Shown here piece after piece: positions 25,019 through 36,814 of a stretch of DNA of 64,000 nt. A program made the position numbers and the translations under genes. The DNA is from Anas platyrhynchos (Eukaryota > Chordata > Aves > Anseriformes > Anatidae), in NCBI RefSeq assembly GCF_047663525.1, contig NC_092587.1:48363501-48427500 (forward strand), given 5' to 3'. A model generated the notes under the pieces. The model was not told the origin of the DNA and ran no database searches. It saw only the letters and a list, made by a program, of their open reading frames with translations. Positions within the stretch are counted from its first letter, which is position 1. Each line of letters begins with the position of its first letter.

Positions 25019-25425
25019 ATTTGGAGGATAGACAGGATGCACAAGAAGACCTTTGGTGGAAGACCTTTAACAACAAGACAAGACAACTGTTCCAACCTGT
25101 CCAAGTCTCAAGATCCAACTTACAGTGGTTTTGGTTTTATAAATGAAGGGCAGACTCTGAACAGATTTTTGCTTGCAAATATGTGTGGCTTCTTCAGATG
25201 TAAGCTTTCCATCTTGTTATAAAAATGTGACACATTTATTTTGAAACACCCTGTTTCATTTTTACATGTAAGGCAAAACAACTCCATCTTTAATGTAGTT
25301 GGTAGATCCAAACTAATTCAATACACTGTGGTTTTCAAAGGTGATAAGTTAGTTTAGGTGCCTGGGGTTTTGTTGTTGTTGTTATTTGTTTCTTTGTTTT
25401 GTTTTGTTTTTCTCTGGGTCCTGTT

Positions 25426-25471
25426 TTATTTTTTTTTCTTTTTTTTCTTTTTTTTTTTTTTTTCTTCTTCT
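25426..25471. repeat. Poly-T-rich pyrimidine stretch
   Basis: Nearly continuous T with scattered C, including a T17 run near its right end and then TTCTTCTTC. Confidence 0.9.
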
Positions 25472-25911
25472 TTCCAGTGCCTTATAAAATACTTGATTTT
25501 CAAAAACTGCTCTTTGAATGTCTCTCTGAAAATCAAAACTATTAGATGTATTGAGGAAAACTGTTTGTCACTTTTCCAAACCTAGATCTCTAAGGGATAG
25601 GGTTCCCAGTATATTATGAGAGATCAAGATGAGTCAAAAGATTCAGTGGCCTTATTTTGAAAGGGGGTAAATCACAAAATGTGCAATCTCAATACAATTA
25701 TGATTCATGTCCACTGAGGGTCTGTCACATCATGTTAATAAATTCATCTATTACACAGGCAGACCTAATAACAATAACAATAATAACAATAATAAAAACA
25801 GCAAGCTAAATAAATACAAACCAAGCATATTCATAAACAAGAAAAGAAACAACAAAAGCCAAGCCAAAACAACAACAAAAAAAATGTTTCCCTATTACTT
25901 CTATTACTTTC

Positions 25912-25937
25912 TTTTTTTTTTTTTTTTTTTTTTTTTT
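25912..25937. repeat. Poly-T run, 26 bases
   Basis: Uninterrupted T26 followed by 'cag'. It looks like a polypyrimidine tract plus acceptor, but no exon follows that I can recognise. Confidence 0.95.
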
Positions 25938-28394
25938 CAGCTTCACTGTGGAAAATTGCTGTTGAGGAACACCAGTGCAATTGCTCTGAGTAATCTTTTT
26001 TGTATATAGTTAGAGCTTATTTATATAAACAAGGGCTTATTTATAAGAATAAAAGTAGAACCTGCTTAAAATCTGCCAAACAAAAAAATACTTGGTCTAT
26101 CCATTCATGCGTTAAGGCACTAGTTAACGGCAAGATAAATAGACTGATTCTTCAAATACTTAATGAAATGCAATGGATATTTTGAAGACTATTACCTGTA
26201 GTATACCTATATACTAAATATACTATACTATACCTATTGTATAACTCTCTGGATTTAAAAATGAATTATTTAATTCTTGATGATCTTAATTTCAAGTGAT
26301 CTTGGAATTGGAAGAAATTTAATTCTGCATTGATTATTAAAAAAAAGATTTAGAAGTTATTAATGACTTCTAATTATTAAATTCTGAGACATGCTACAAT
26401 TAAAATTTTCCTTTAGTATCAATTTCCATTTTGCTTTTCTTGAGGATACTTGTATTCTTACTTTTCTTCTTGAAACCAGATAAAATTTGAGTAAAACATT
26501 GAATATTCTCACAATCACTTCTTCCCCTTGAATGCTAGATATCAACTGTGTTATCTGAACTCTGCTCCCATGTCATTATTTTTCCTTATTATATTTTCAA
26601 ATTTTCTCAGATGCAGTCAATTACTTGAAAGCTTCAATAATTATCAAGTACACATTCTTTTCATTAGAACCCCATGTGGCATACTCTGTTTAGACAGGGT
26701 TGGCTTCTTCATAACTAACTCATCACCATCCACCTTGAGATTCTTAACAGTTCTCTGTAGTGTGGTAATACAATCCAAACAAAAAAAGTAACTTATGATG
26801 TCATTGCTTATATCTTTAAAGTCATTATTTTATATGTTTAGTTGAAGTTATAAATTATTTCCTCAGCAGATTGCCAACATTAAGAAATATATAATTTTAA
26901 TATAGAGACACAAATACAAATGCTACTATAAATGTCCTCCTTTTGTTATTACACTCCTTGTTTCAGGACTTTTCTCAGTAATACAGTCACTAGCTTCCTC
27001 TGAAACAGTTTGCTCTCTGTGATGACTAAATTGGAAAACAAGGATGACCTGGCCATTCATATGTTTTTCATAATCTGGGAATAGGCTGTTCAGAGCTGCA
27101 CAGGATGTGTCTCATTTTGAATGCTGGTTCATAACCCCTGACTAACAAAGGACACGCAAGGCATATAGTTCCAACAATTGCATGAATTATTGTCATCCTT
27201 TTCTAGGGCATTGTGTAATCCAGCTGGGATGATGAAAGTTGTCCAGAGCATGATCTAAGGTCCATTGAAATGAGAATAAAGGTTTGGATTTTTCATTAGA
27301 ACCTTGACAATTCTGGACTTCAACTCAGGATACTGAAAAATAAAAAGAAAAGCCAAAATCTGATCAAACAGTTCACTATAATTTTTTCTTCTCTTACCTA
27401 AGCTAGTTATCTCTCTTCTCTAGTCATTTGTGGCCTTCACTCCTACAGGTTTATTCCCATAGGGAGTTGTATCTTCCTGGGCCCTTTGGTGAGGGGGATA
27501 CACTTGCACTTTACTTTCTTCATGTGAGGGATTTTCTGCAGGGCAGAAGACTTAGCACTCACACAGAAGTCAGGCAGGAAAAAATGTGATGTTATCACTG
27601 AAAAAAAGTAAATGGGGTACCTCAATACCATTACAAGAGCATGTTGGTGTGTATGATAAGAAAAGATTTTGCATATGTTTTCTGTATTATTAATTAGTCA
27701 CACTAATTAGAGATTCTAGGGTCTTTGGTGCCATCACTTTTACTTTCCTCTCATTCCTTGCTACTAGAATGGATAGCATCTGGGACTACAGGTACAAATC
27801 TGATTTTACATGTTCACTGTATTTTTGAGGAAAACAGGTTAAGAGTGATCACAAAATGTGCATCTACACCACAGAATTTTGAGGAAGAGTTAGGACAGGC
27901 TTTGTCCTCAAGGATTAAAGGATTAAAGAACATTGGAAAACACAGTAAGTAGTAAAGCTATATTGGTATGAGTTAGGTGCTGCATTTTCTGGTACTTAAA
28001 CAGAACAATTTGATTCAAGAGAGAATAGAAAGACCAGAGAAAAGGAAAAACGGTGTCAGGAAAAACAGGAACAGATTACCATTTCCATAGAAAACAGACT
28101 GAGATAAAGGACATGGTCACATGTTGAATACTTCAATTGCAGACAATTTGAGTTTGTTTCATTAAGTGAGATGCAAACCCCATAGTCTCCATTAAGAAGA
28201 CCAGAGAGATGACAAAGAGAGGTGGTTTACACAGTACATGATCTTGTGAGTGGGAAAGGGAGAGAAAACAGACTGACAGAAGAGACTTCCTCCAAAAAGA
28301 GGGTTCTCTCTTTTGAAGTTTAATTGCTTTTTGTTCAAACAGTTGTACAGGAGGTATTTTCACAGGTACAGAAAAAATAATGTTACTTATAGTA

Positions 28395-28896
28395 TCACAT
28401 AATCACAAAATTGTAGGGGTTGAAAGGGACCTCAAGAGATCATCTGGTCCAACCTCCCTGCCACAGCAGGTTCCCTAAAGAAGGTCCACAGGTAGGCATC
28501 CAGACAGGTCTTCAATACCTCCAGAGAAGGAGGTACCTCCACAACCTCCCTGGGCAGCCTGTTCCAGTGCTCCATCACCCTCACCATGACGAAGTTCTTT
28601 TGCATGTTGGTGCAAAACTTCCTGTGATCCATTTTTTGGCCATTGCCCCTTGTCCTGTCCCCGCAAACCACTGAAAAGAGGTTGGCCAAACCCCTCTGTC
28701 TCCCACACTTCAGGTATTTATAAACATTAATAAGATCCCCTTGCAGTCTTCTTTTCTCAAGGCTGAACAGACCCAGGTCCCTCAGCCTTTCCTCATAGAG
28801 GAGATGCTCTAGGCCCCGTACATCTTTGTGGCCCTCTGCTGGACTCTTTCCAGGAGACCCCTGTCTTTTTTTGTACCGGGGTAGTACTTGTCCAAA
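28395..28896 (-). mobile_element. CR1 LINE 3' fragment, different subfamily (minus orientation)
   Basis: On the + strand it begins 'atcacataatcacaaaattgtaggggttgaaagggacctc', an antisense 3' end unlike the other copies, so it belongs to another CR1 subfamily. Downstream blocks include 'agatcatctggtccaacctccctgcc' and 'ctttcctcatagaggagatgctc'. The minus-strand frame at 28432-28953 still reads as the ORF2 tail ('glehllyeerlrdlglfs', 'ehwnrlprevvevppslevl') for about 150 codons. It is one of the better-preserved tails here, but the catalytic reverse transcriptase core is absent. Confidence 0.92.
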
Positions 28897-31793
28897 GTCT
28901 GATATTTTGGTCTTTTTGATCTGTAGAAATATCAAGAAGTACATAAGTATCATTTATGAGGTCAGAGAACACTGAAGGAAAATTGATATTCAAAATACTC
29001 AGAAATGGCAGTTCTGTCTCTTACTGCTTTCTTAGGCTGTGCCTTGGTCAATATTTACCTGGATCAATGTTTATTTAACTTGAGTCAATATTTACTTGCA
29101 TTTTTAGTAGAAGAACTACATTGCTATGGTAAAGAACATCTTTCTATGGGTACTTGGAAGAAATTATGCACTGAACAGAAAAGAGAAGAGACAGCCAGCA
29201 GTACATTAGAGAGAACAGTGGATGACATACTAGGGAGCTAGTAAAGCCCAGGCATGAGGCACAGGAGAGGTGGCAAGAGCCCCTAAGAGGCAGTCAAACA
29301 AGAGATCCTGTTTCATCCCATCCCCTGCTGTGGACAGGCACTTGACTAGCTGTTTCATGAGGACTTTGAAGCAGTTTTGCCTGCCCCTCTTCCTTACAAC
29401 AGCAACCACAACAACTCTAACCAGGTGCTGATCATCAAAGCTTGTGTCTATTAGAAGGAAGCCCAAGGAAAATACCTTTTTCAGGAGAGGAAACTTAGAA
29501 TGAGGAAGAACCTGAATCTCTGAGCTACCGTGTCCCTGAAGGGCAGATCCTGTCCTCTTTCTTTGCTTTCATTCCAGTAACTTTCTGGATTGCAATAAAT
29601 GCTACTCTTCTTTCCCAGGCTCCCTAACATCAGTTTTTCTTTCCACTCCTTTGAGAGCTGATTGTGTCAGCTCCCTCTTCTTCTGAGGAGGTATACAACT
29701 TGTACTGACAGCTCCTGATGCTTGCAGGACATATCTTTCTTCCAGGCCAGCCCCACACTCCAGGAGCTCTTCCCCCAGGGTACTTCTGCTCCTCGCTGGG
29801 CAGCTGCTTATCCCCTTCCTGCAGAGACTTCCACTGGACCTGGGCATAGTCATCAACAGCAGACAGTCTGGCTTGCTCTCCTGTCACTGACCTATGAAAG
29901 GTCCACAAAATAAGCCATGAGCAAACAAAGCAGATGCTATCCATCAAAATTTAATAAAAATACTGTTATATAAATATCATTGATATGCAGATGCCTGTAA
30001 CTTTCTGGAAATAGGTATTTGGAACAGCATGTAGGTTGGTTAAGATCTTATAGAAACCAATTTTTCTAATTGCCTTTTTTTTTTTTTTTTTTTTTTAATG
30101 TTGACTAAGCTGTTGTCAAAGTAGGTCAGACTGACAAGGAGAGTTTATAGGTGCTACGCCCTGTATATAGTCATGTTCCTTTACAAAACAATATTAAGTC
30201 AATACGTTATTTATTGTGTTTCTTTGTTTCAATGTCATATATATATATTTTTTTCTTTGCAGAATGCAAAGAAAGGGAATTAAGGAATAATTGTGTCAGA
30301 AAGGATCCCACATCCCCTTATAAGCACACAAAATACCTAGAAAACAGTGTGCATTAACACTTAGGATAGGATACTGTGCTGATATTTGGTCTTTTAAGTC
30401 CCCACCATCTCAGTTCCTCAGTCCCCCAGGTTCTCCACTTTGCATTTCAGGATGGGTTGGACACATAAAACATACCTGCTCTACCTCTGGGTATCAACAG
30501 TCAGAATTAGGGTTTTTCATAGTTCCTAAAGGATGTGACACCTGTACTCTTCTGAGGTTCTTGGGATGGACTTCATTACAGAAAAAGAAAGAAAATCCCC
30601 CAGTTGAAGAAGATGTGCTCCACCTATTCTCACCTTGATCTTAATATTTTTGTTCAACTGTCCCTCCTGCCAAAGACAGAAAAGAAAGAGAGGTGGCTCT
30701 CCATCTTCTCCCATGCCTTCAAAGAGATGAATAAGTTATTAATTTGTAATACCTTTCAACCCTATAACAGATATCAGAACAAATATATTACAGTTTCACT
30801 GGGAAATATGAATGGATTTTATGAAGCAAATTGACAACAAGTTTATCCTGACCTGTTCCTCATCAAAGTCTTGCTTTGAAATGTCTTTTTAAACAACCAG
30901 CTGCAGCTGGTGACCAAGGTTCAAATAACTGACATTACTAAGATGCAGCCAAGATTTCAGCAAGCCTCATGGAGATACTTCTGGACATAGATAAGGCTTT
31001 GTTGTAAGCATGAAAGCTTGGAACACTACTAATCATATGTAGAAAAAAAAGTCGCAACAAAAATCATTAGCAGTATTGAATCCATTGGTGAGGCAGAGAA
31101 AGAAGGCAGAGGAAGGCTTGAGGACTGGGAAGGAATAAAAGATCCTTACTTTTAGAATGAAGTATATAAAGAAGCTGTAATATAAGATCTCTGATTACAT
31201 CTTTGTGCTACACTGACCAAAACTAACAGTCAATTATTCCACCATGTTTTCTTCCACCAAAGAAAAATTTTAAGAGCTGTTTTCTTGGCTCATCTTAAAA
31301 TCAAATGAAAAGAATAGCTAAAATTTCAAGATTTTATTGTGTTTCTAAAAAATCAGACTTCTTTTAAACATACTTTCACATTTTACAAGCTTTAATTTCA
31401 GATTTGCACCTGGTCCTAGCCTAGGGGTAGAAATAAAAGGATACAAGTCAAAACACAGAGACATAAGCCTCCAGTATTTAGACAGGACAGTTAACAGCAC
31501 AAGGAAGCTACACATGTTCACAATGTGTTTGGATAACTAACTAAATAATAATTGTTATATTTATTGTCCTTTCTGGTTTCTAGATTTTTTTAATTGTGCA
31601 GGAACAGAGAAATTGCATTTTAGATTCTATTGAAATTTGAATCAAAAGAGAGATTACTTAATTAAAATATAAATCTGAACAATGAGTAAAAGACTGCTTC
31701 ATTCATGTTTAAAAAAAAAAACAACTACTGTATATTACAAAAAAAAAAAAAAAAAAAAAAAAAGAATCTAATTTCCCCTTTGCTTTGCTGCCC

Positions 31794-31830
<37 letters not shown>

Positions 31831-32119
31831 CAAAGTTTCAAAGTTTATATAAGTTTATATAAAACAGTTTTAACCACAAATGCTTCAATAATTCAACTAA
31901 TGAAAACATGATTTTCATATATATCAAAAACATGCTGTAGTATGAAGAAATACGTAAAAGCCTATTATTATACAGGATAATAGTAGTATATTACACTATT
32001 ACACTCTGCATAAGCAGAGGCAGGTTGATATCTGTATAAATAGTTTTACCTAAAGCTACCCTTTTTTTCTGATGTTAATCTCCACTTTGGCTAGCTCTAG
32101 GATTAATTTTATATCCTTT
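28897..32119. other. Upstream flank of DCN, no gene seen
   Basis: About 3.2 kb. A T22 run at 30075-30096 and two close A runs (A25 at 31739-31763 and A31 at 31799-31829) are the only clear repeats. Overlapping minus-strand frames at 29602-29947 (84 and 105 codons) lie in a GC-richer patch without family resemblance. An alternative upstream DCN first exon, as reported for mammals, could lie here but I could not recognise one. Confidence 0.5.
31739..31829. repeat. Two poly-A runs (25 and 31 bases) 35 bases apart
   Basis: A25 at 31739-31763 and A31 at 31799-31829 are separated by a short pyrimidine-rich spacer. The pair lies about 450 bases upstream of the first DCN exon, a position where rigid A tracts could exclude nucleosomes; that role is inference. 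Confidence 0.95.
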
Positions 32120-32289
32120 CCTTGAATTACAAGTATTATAAACAAGAGGAACAGCCAAACTTTCTCAGCAATGAGTCAGAAACAAAAAAAAGAAAAAAGT
32201 TAAAACCAAGAAAACTTCACTAAATATATGTTTTAGAGACTGAAATAAAATAAGTGAGATGATTTACAGCTACACATCTGTCTTACAGT
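32120..32289 (+). promoter_or_regulatory. Putative DCN proximal promoter
   Basis: This segment lies directly upstream of the recognisable first exon. It is AT-rich with no CpG island. It holds TATA-like sequences ('ttataaac' at 32136-32143 and 'aaatatatg' at about 32222-32230) and a consensus AP-1 site TGAGTCA at 32172-32178. TATA-type promoters and AP-1 responsiveness have been described for mammalian decorin; which element works here is inference. The transcription start cannot be set from sequence alone and is probably between about 32200 and 32300. Confidence 0.4.
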
Positions 32290-32316
32290 GTTCAGGCAGT
32301 TCGGGAATCTAAACAG

Positions 32317-32331
32317 ATGAAAAAGGAATAA
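32317..32331 (+). promoter_or_regulatory. uORF 1 in DCN leader (4 codons and stop)
   Basis: ATG AAA AAG GAA TAA: Met-Lys-Lys-Glu-stop. From memory the human leader has a four-codon uORF with stop at the same place. It is the first ATG of the leader if transcription starts near 32290 or upstream. Confidence 0.6.
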
Positions 32332-32418
32332 AGCAAAAGGGGAAAAAAAAAAGAGGAAAAGAAAGCAAAAGAGCTGATAAAATTTCTGGCTACAATACAG
32401 GAGACATATCATTACCAT

Positions 32419-32427
32419 ATGATCTAA
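32419..32427 (+). promoter_or_regulatory. uORF 2 in DCN leader: minimal Met-Ile-stop
   Basis: ATG ATC TAA. The final A of the stop is the first A of the next ATG (TAATG), so uORFs 2 and 3 overlap by one base, a termination-reinitiation type arrangement. The same hexacodon context is recalled for human. Confidence 0.6.
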
Positions 32428-32477
32428 TGTGGGTGTCAGCCTGGATTGTGTTCATTGAGAGAAACCTTATTTTTTAA
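32427..32477 (+). promoter_or_regulatory. uORF 3 in DCN leader (16 codons and stop)
   Basis: It starts at the ATG overlapping the stop of uORF 2 and ends at TAA 32475-32477. The predicted peptide is 16 residues, hydrophobic (starting Met-Trp-Val-Ser-Ala-Trp). A one-base length difference against the human sequence I recall, just after the fifth codon, would change the downstream peptide, so its amino-acid sequence is probably not conserved. Confidence 0.5.
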
Positions 32478-32484
32478 CTGTGCT

Positions 32485-32493
32485 ATGGAATAG
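32485..32493 (+). promoter_or_regulatory. uORF 4 in DCN leader: minimal Met-Glu-stop
   Basis: ATG GAA TAG. It is seven bases after the end of uORF 3. The human leader is recalled as having ATG GAG TAG here, a synonymous change, which would preserve the Met-Glu-stop. Confidence 0.6.
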
Positions 32494-34085
32494 AAGCAGG
32501 AGGGTTTTCCACCAAGTGACAGTCACTGAGCTGAACTTACCCCCTCCTCCTTTCCACACCTGCAAAGCCTTTTGCCTGGGTTGAATATTTAGTTTAATTA
32601 CATCTCAGCTTTGAGAGCTCCTGTTGCAAATCCCTGGATTAAAAGGTATGGTTTTCAGTAATTCTGCTGAACTATGTTGCACTAATAAAACTTCAGGCAA
32701 GTCTACGGCAAGTAGTTGAATTTTAACAGAAGCAAGGAAAAATCCTACTAAATGTTTAGCAATGTTAAATGTTGTATCCAGCACTTTTGTTTCTTGAAAA
32801 CATGAAAATGCATTCTTAAGGACTGTGCACATTTCCTACTGTTTATTTGACTGTTCTGTCTCTTGTTTTGATTTGTATAAGCACTACTATAGTCCTTTCT
32901 TTTTCCGTACTGTAAACTTTTTCAGCAGTATATTCTCTGTTTGCAATTCAGTGTTTAGAATCTGTGATGTAGCGAGTGTAAAAAAAAGTGTTGAGTTCTT
33001 GTATTTCTTGTTTAAACAGCACTCTGAGATATACATTTTTTATTCAGATTTCTTCATTTATATTCCAAACTTTAATGTGTGTAATTTTTGATTTGAGAGA
33101 AAAAGATGTGTAGTAGATAGTTAAACAGGATCGGCGTATGTCTCTGTAATGTTAGAAAGTGTTATATTACAGTTTACAAATGAAAGACTTAATATTTAAA
33201 GAAGCTGCCTGTGAATGAAATAGTATAAAAGAAAATTCCTGGAGTTGAAATTCCTGTTAAAAGAATTTTAGTCTCTTTTAGACTCCCAACATTTTTTTCC
33301 TACATCTAGACTTTACTTAATAAATAAATAAATAGATACATTAAAACACATAATGAAGGAGATTTCTTTGAAATTGCATGTATTGTTTAACTTGCCATTT
33401 GTGGCATTTTGAGAGATGTATGATGGTGGGTGAATTAATATTTAAAAGGTAATATTAAGGCAAATTGACAAGAAGACCACCAATACTGTGGTGACGTGAA
33501 CTGATGAAGCATATTTCAAGTGCTATTTTGAACTGAAATGTGGCCAAGTCTATGCTATAGTTTCCTCTGTTTGTGGAAAAGTCTTACTCATTGTAAACAC
33601 ATAATTAAAGCAAATTTAAACAGTTCTGTCCTGCAGACATAAATATTGTGTCACAGACCTTTAAGAATTCAGTTTATTTTGCTTCCTTATTTTTTTTATG
33701 TGAAATGTAAACATTTATTACTAGTACATTGTTGTATATATTTTGTATCTGTTTATGTTCATTTACACGTGCAAACAATATGAACAGATATGTGTGCCTG
33801 CAATAGGAAAATACATAAATAAATATATGCATACACATACCTATTTTTATTTCTTGATTAATATGTAATTGTGTTTGCTATTTTCTCTGCTGGAATCAGA
33901 TTATATCCTTGATATCCTTTGTTGCCATACAGTCCTCCTTTATACACAATTCTTTCTGAATTTGTTATAGTTTTGGCAAAACAGGGACCAAAGGAAAAGG
34001 CCTGCTACAGGCTTTCTTTGAGATAAGAGAAGTTCATCAGTATTAATATGATCAAGTACTAAAGTGTGAAGAGACTTCCAGAGTG

Positions 34086-34132
34086 CTTTTTTTTTTTTTT
34101 TCTCCCTCCCCCCCCTTCTCCTCCTCCTCCTT
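34086..34132. repeat. 47-base homopyrimidine tract in DCN intron 1
   Basis: T14 followed by CTCCCTCCCCCCCCTTCTC and then CTC triplets, with no purine for 47 bases. It lies about 1.4 kb downstream of exon 1. Purine-rich G runs follow soon after (34136-34222, for example 'ggggtgggggttggggg'), so the region is strongly strand-asymmetric. Confidence 0.95.
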
Positions 34133-36597
34133 GTGAGGGGAGGGTGTTAGTAATTTAACTCCAGGGTAAGATCCTGATTGTGCATTCTTGGGAAAGGGGT
34201 GGGGGTTGGGGGAGGATGGTGCTTAGGCAGTGACACTGGGGGGAAATAGTAACAGTTTTTTAAAAATATAATAATATGCAAGAAAGAGCTGAGACAACTT
34301 TTTTTTTTTTTTTAATTACTGACTGACAGTGCCATGTCAGGGATGGTGCACAGCTTTCCCAATGTTTGTTGATGTTAATAAGCATTTTGAAAAATACTCT
34401 GTACTCAGGTAGCATTTTATTGATAATTTGCACAAAGCAGCTTATTAAAATGAATAGTGATGATTTAGCAGGTTTGCATTCCCATTTCAAACTATTAATA
34501 AGTTGCATTGTTATTCTATAATCATCTGTATATAATAATAAGTATGCCAAATCTTGCATTAAGTTAAACCATAACTTACCACAATGTGGTAACATGACAT
34601 TGCTGTGACATCCTTGCTTGCCCATCAATACTGCACTGTAGGGGTATAGGCTGGGCATGGGACACCGCCCTGAAGTCAGCAGGGGCCAGAGTAGGAGGGA
34701 GTGGAGGAGGATGCTCCACCTAGGTCTGTCCCAGCTACATGACAAGAGTTTGTATGGCATGGGGCTTTGCTACCAAGATGGGCTAAAAGGCTTTGACTCT
34801 CTAGCTGATGTTAGGGTCTGCCAAGTTCCTCAGTGCATATAGTGGGTAATATGATGGTCTACTCCAGGAATAGAAAATACTTTCAGGTCTAACTAAGAAA
34901 CCAACTATGTTTCTTATAGAGATAACAGAAACAGTGTTTTTCTCCACATGAACTCACTTTGAAGTCTTTGGGACATCTGAAGATGTTAGATACTTGGTTT
35001 CCTGTCAGGTAGATGACAGAACTGTAAACTGATTTTAAAATATTATCAGAGTTGATAAGGTAACCTTATCATCCTCTTAAGAATGAAACTCAGAGCTCAG
35101 AATGAAAATGCAGGACTGCATTTTTGGCATCTGTAGGTAAAAAATTGTAAAGAAAATTGAACTCAGGCACAATACAGGTTGTATCTAATTCCAGGCCTGT
35201 GATTTTTATATGTATTTATTTATTCATTCATATTGACTATTTCTGTTAGAGTACCTGGATTCTAGAGAGGCCTCACTATGCAATGCTCACCTAATATCAG
35301 CTGTCCATGTTTGTCATCTAGTCCTACCTTGTAGGTTCCTTATGTCAATAGAGAGAGGCAGACATTAATTCTCCTTTTCCTCCCTCACATTTTTTTTCCA
35401 GTCTTCATTAGTCAATATGGAGCCGGGAAATGACATAGCACACCCCTAACTGTTGGATAACTTCTAGATAATATAAATCCAAACTAGAATACAGACAAGG
35501 CATTTCAGCAGCAAATTTCGATGATCTAGCTATTGACTTGAAGCCATTGAATATTTTTGCTTTCCTTACATAGATCAGTATCTGTACTAAGGAATATGTT
35601 AAGTTTCCTAAATAAAATACGAGTTTGCCTTTCTATCATTTGATGACTTGAAGGCAATTTTCTTTTTGTGTGTATTTGTGTTGTTTTTAGACTTACGAAA
35701 AGTTACAAAATATAAGCTTCCTTATGTAAAGTAAAAAATAAAAGAAAGTAATTTTCAGAAGATTAGCTGATCTCTCTGATCTCTACAGACCTGATATAAA
35801 ACCTAGAAACAGCTGTTTCATAATTTATTTTTTTTTAGTGCACAACAACATAGGTAGCACAATGTGCAGTGTGTAGAAATGCATTTCGGCCAATGTCCTG
35901 AAAACACATATAAAGCAGTTTTGCTTATCTGGCAGTGTAGCAATCAGTGGTAATTCACAATTCTGTAAAGTTGCTTCTGAGCATGAAAGACTGCAGGATG
36001 AGGCCCTGAAGTCCAGTTAGAAAGTGTGCTGACAACACTACAAGCATCAGTTCAAATGCTTACACATTACAAAGCACAGGATTTTCAGGGTGCATTGTTA
36101 TAATGTATAAACCCCTAGCCAAAAGTCTGGAAAGAAAGCCAAGAATATCTAATATAACACAACATGTATTCCATTTTATTGTGTTGGTTTAACTGAGAAT
36201 GAAGTATAGCTTACTTAAATAGCTAAAGATCTTACCCCCTCTCTCTCCACCCCATCACTAGATCTTATTTTTTCTCAGTCAGCTTTACTATAATCTAAAA
36301 CACACAGCACGCTGGCACTTTAAAAACAACAACAACAAAAAAAGGTTTCTCGACACATGACTGCATTACAGTGAGTTTGGGAACCTGAGGTTCATCCCCA
36401 GGGAACAAAACCATTGCTATGAAACAAACGCTAATGAAATCAAATAGACTGTTACGTTGGCAGAAAACAGACACATGGAAAATATGGCTTATTGTGTTGA
36501 CTGTTTTGCATAACAAAGTTGACAATGCTGCCTGTTCCTAATAAATATTACTCTAAATGTGCAAGCAGATGTGTTTAGAGTTGCCTTTAAATCTCTC

Positions 36598-36600
<3 letters not shown>

Positions 36601-36634
<34 letters not shown>
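36601..36634. repeat. Poly-A run, 34 bases
   Basis: Uninterrupted A34 in DCN intron 1, 180 bases before the exon 2 acceptor. Confidence 0.97.
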
Positions 36635-36638
<4 letters not shown>

Positions 36639-36814
36639 TTGGCAAGTAGTTACCGGACTCCTATCGCATAACTGTCCTATTTTCAAATTTAGATTTCATT
36701 TATTGAAAGGAACAGTTATGTAACTGGTGGATGTGTTGGACCTCCTTCAGCAGGAACTGTGCAGCTATGGAAAAATTGCTACTTCTGTTTTAAATTCCCT
36801 GCTTTGGATCCTAG

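Larger units (their letters stand above)
23129..28394. other. Intergenic, no gene seen; microsatellites
   Basis: About 5.3 kb AT-rich. Contents seen: an exact 24-bp tandem duplication at 24971-25018, a T-rich stretch at 25426-25471, an AAC/AAT triplet stretch near 25766-25795, and T26 at 25912-25937. Open frames here are short or driven by homopolymers. Confidence 0.55.
32290..32645 (+). other. DCN exon 1, noncoding 5' UTR exon
   Basis: From about 32290 the sequence closely follows, from memory, the long 5' untranslated first exon of human decorin mRNA. Shared blocks include 'ttctggctacaatacagg', 'gatctaatgtgggtgtcagc' and 'gctttgagagctcctgt'. The exon ends in 'ggattaaaag' at 32645, followed by a GTATGG donor at 32646. 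The next exon starts with 'gttctgcc', the same junction context I recall for human. Four ATGs occur in the exon, each with a stop before the main start. A pyrimidine tract 'ccccctcctcctttcc' lies near 32540. The left edge is approximate. Such retention of untranslated sequence between bird and mammal is unusual. Confidence 0.82.
32646..36814 (+). other. DCN intron 1 (about 4.2 kb)
   Basis: Bounded by GTATGG at 32646 and an acceptor ending 'atcctag' at 36814. It holds a 47-base homopyrimidine tract at 34086-34132, an A34 run at 36601-36634 and otherwise AT-rich sequence. A 166-codon minus-strand frame at 34260-34760 has no family signature and is rejected as a gene. No transposon copy was recognised. 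Confidence 0.8.

Noticed and set aside
25912..25940. T26 followed by CAG, resembling a 3' splice site
   Set aside because: No coding or conserved exon follows, and T runs of this kind are common across the window.
28432..28953. 173-codon minus-strand frame considered as a functional reverse transcriptase
   Set aside because: It covers only the C-terminal tail of CR1 ORF2. The catalytic core and endonuclease are missing.
1..32119. A second SLRP gene (lumican, keratocan, epiphycan) in the window
   Set aside because: No cysteine cluster or leucine-rich repeat frame was seen upstream. In the known vertebrate gene order these genes lie on the 3' side of DCN, so they are expected to the right of this window.
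34260..34760. 166-codon minus-strand open frame in DCN intron 1
   Set aside because: No recognisable domain, a composition typical of translated AT-rich DNA, a lysine run from a homopolymer, and antisense inside an intron. Nothing else supports a gene.
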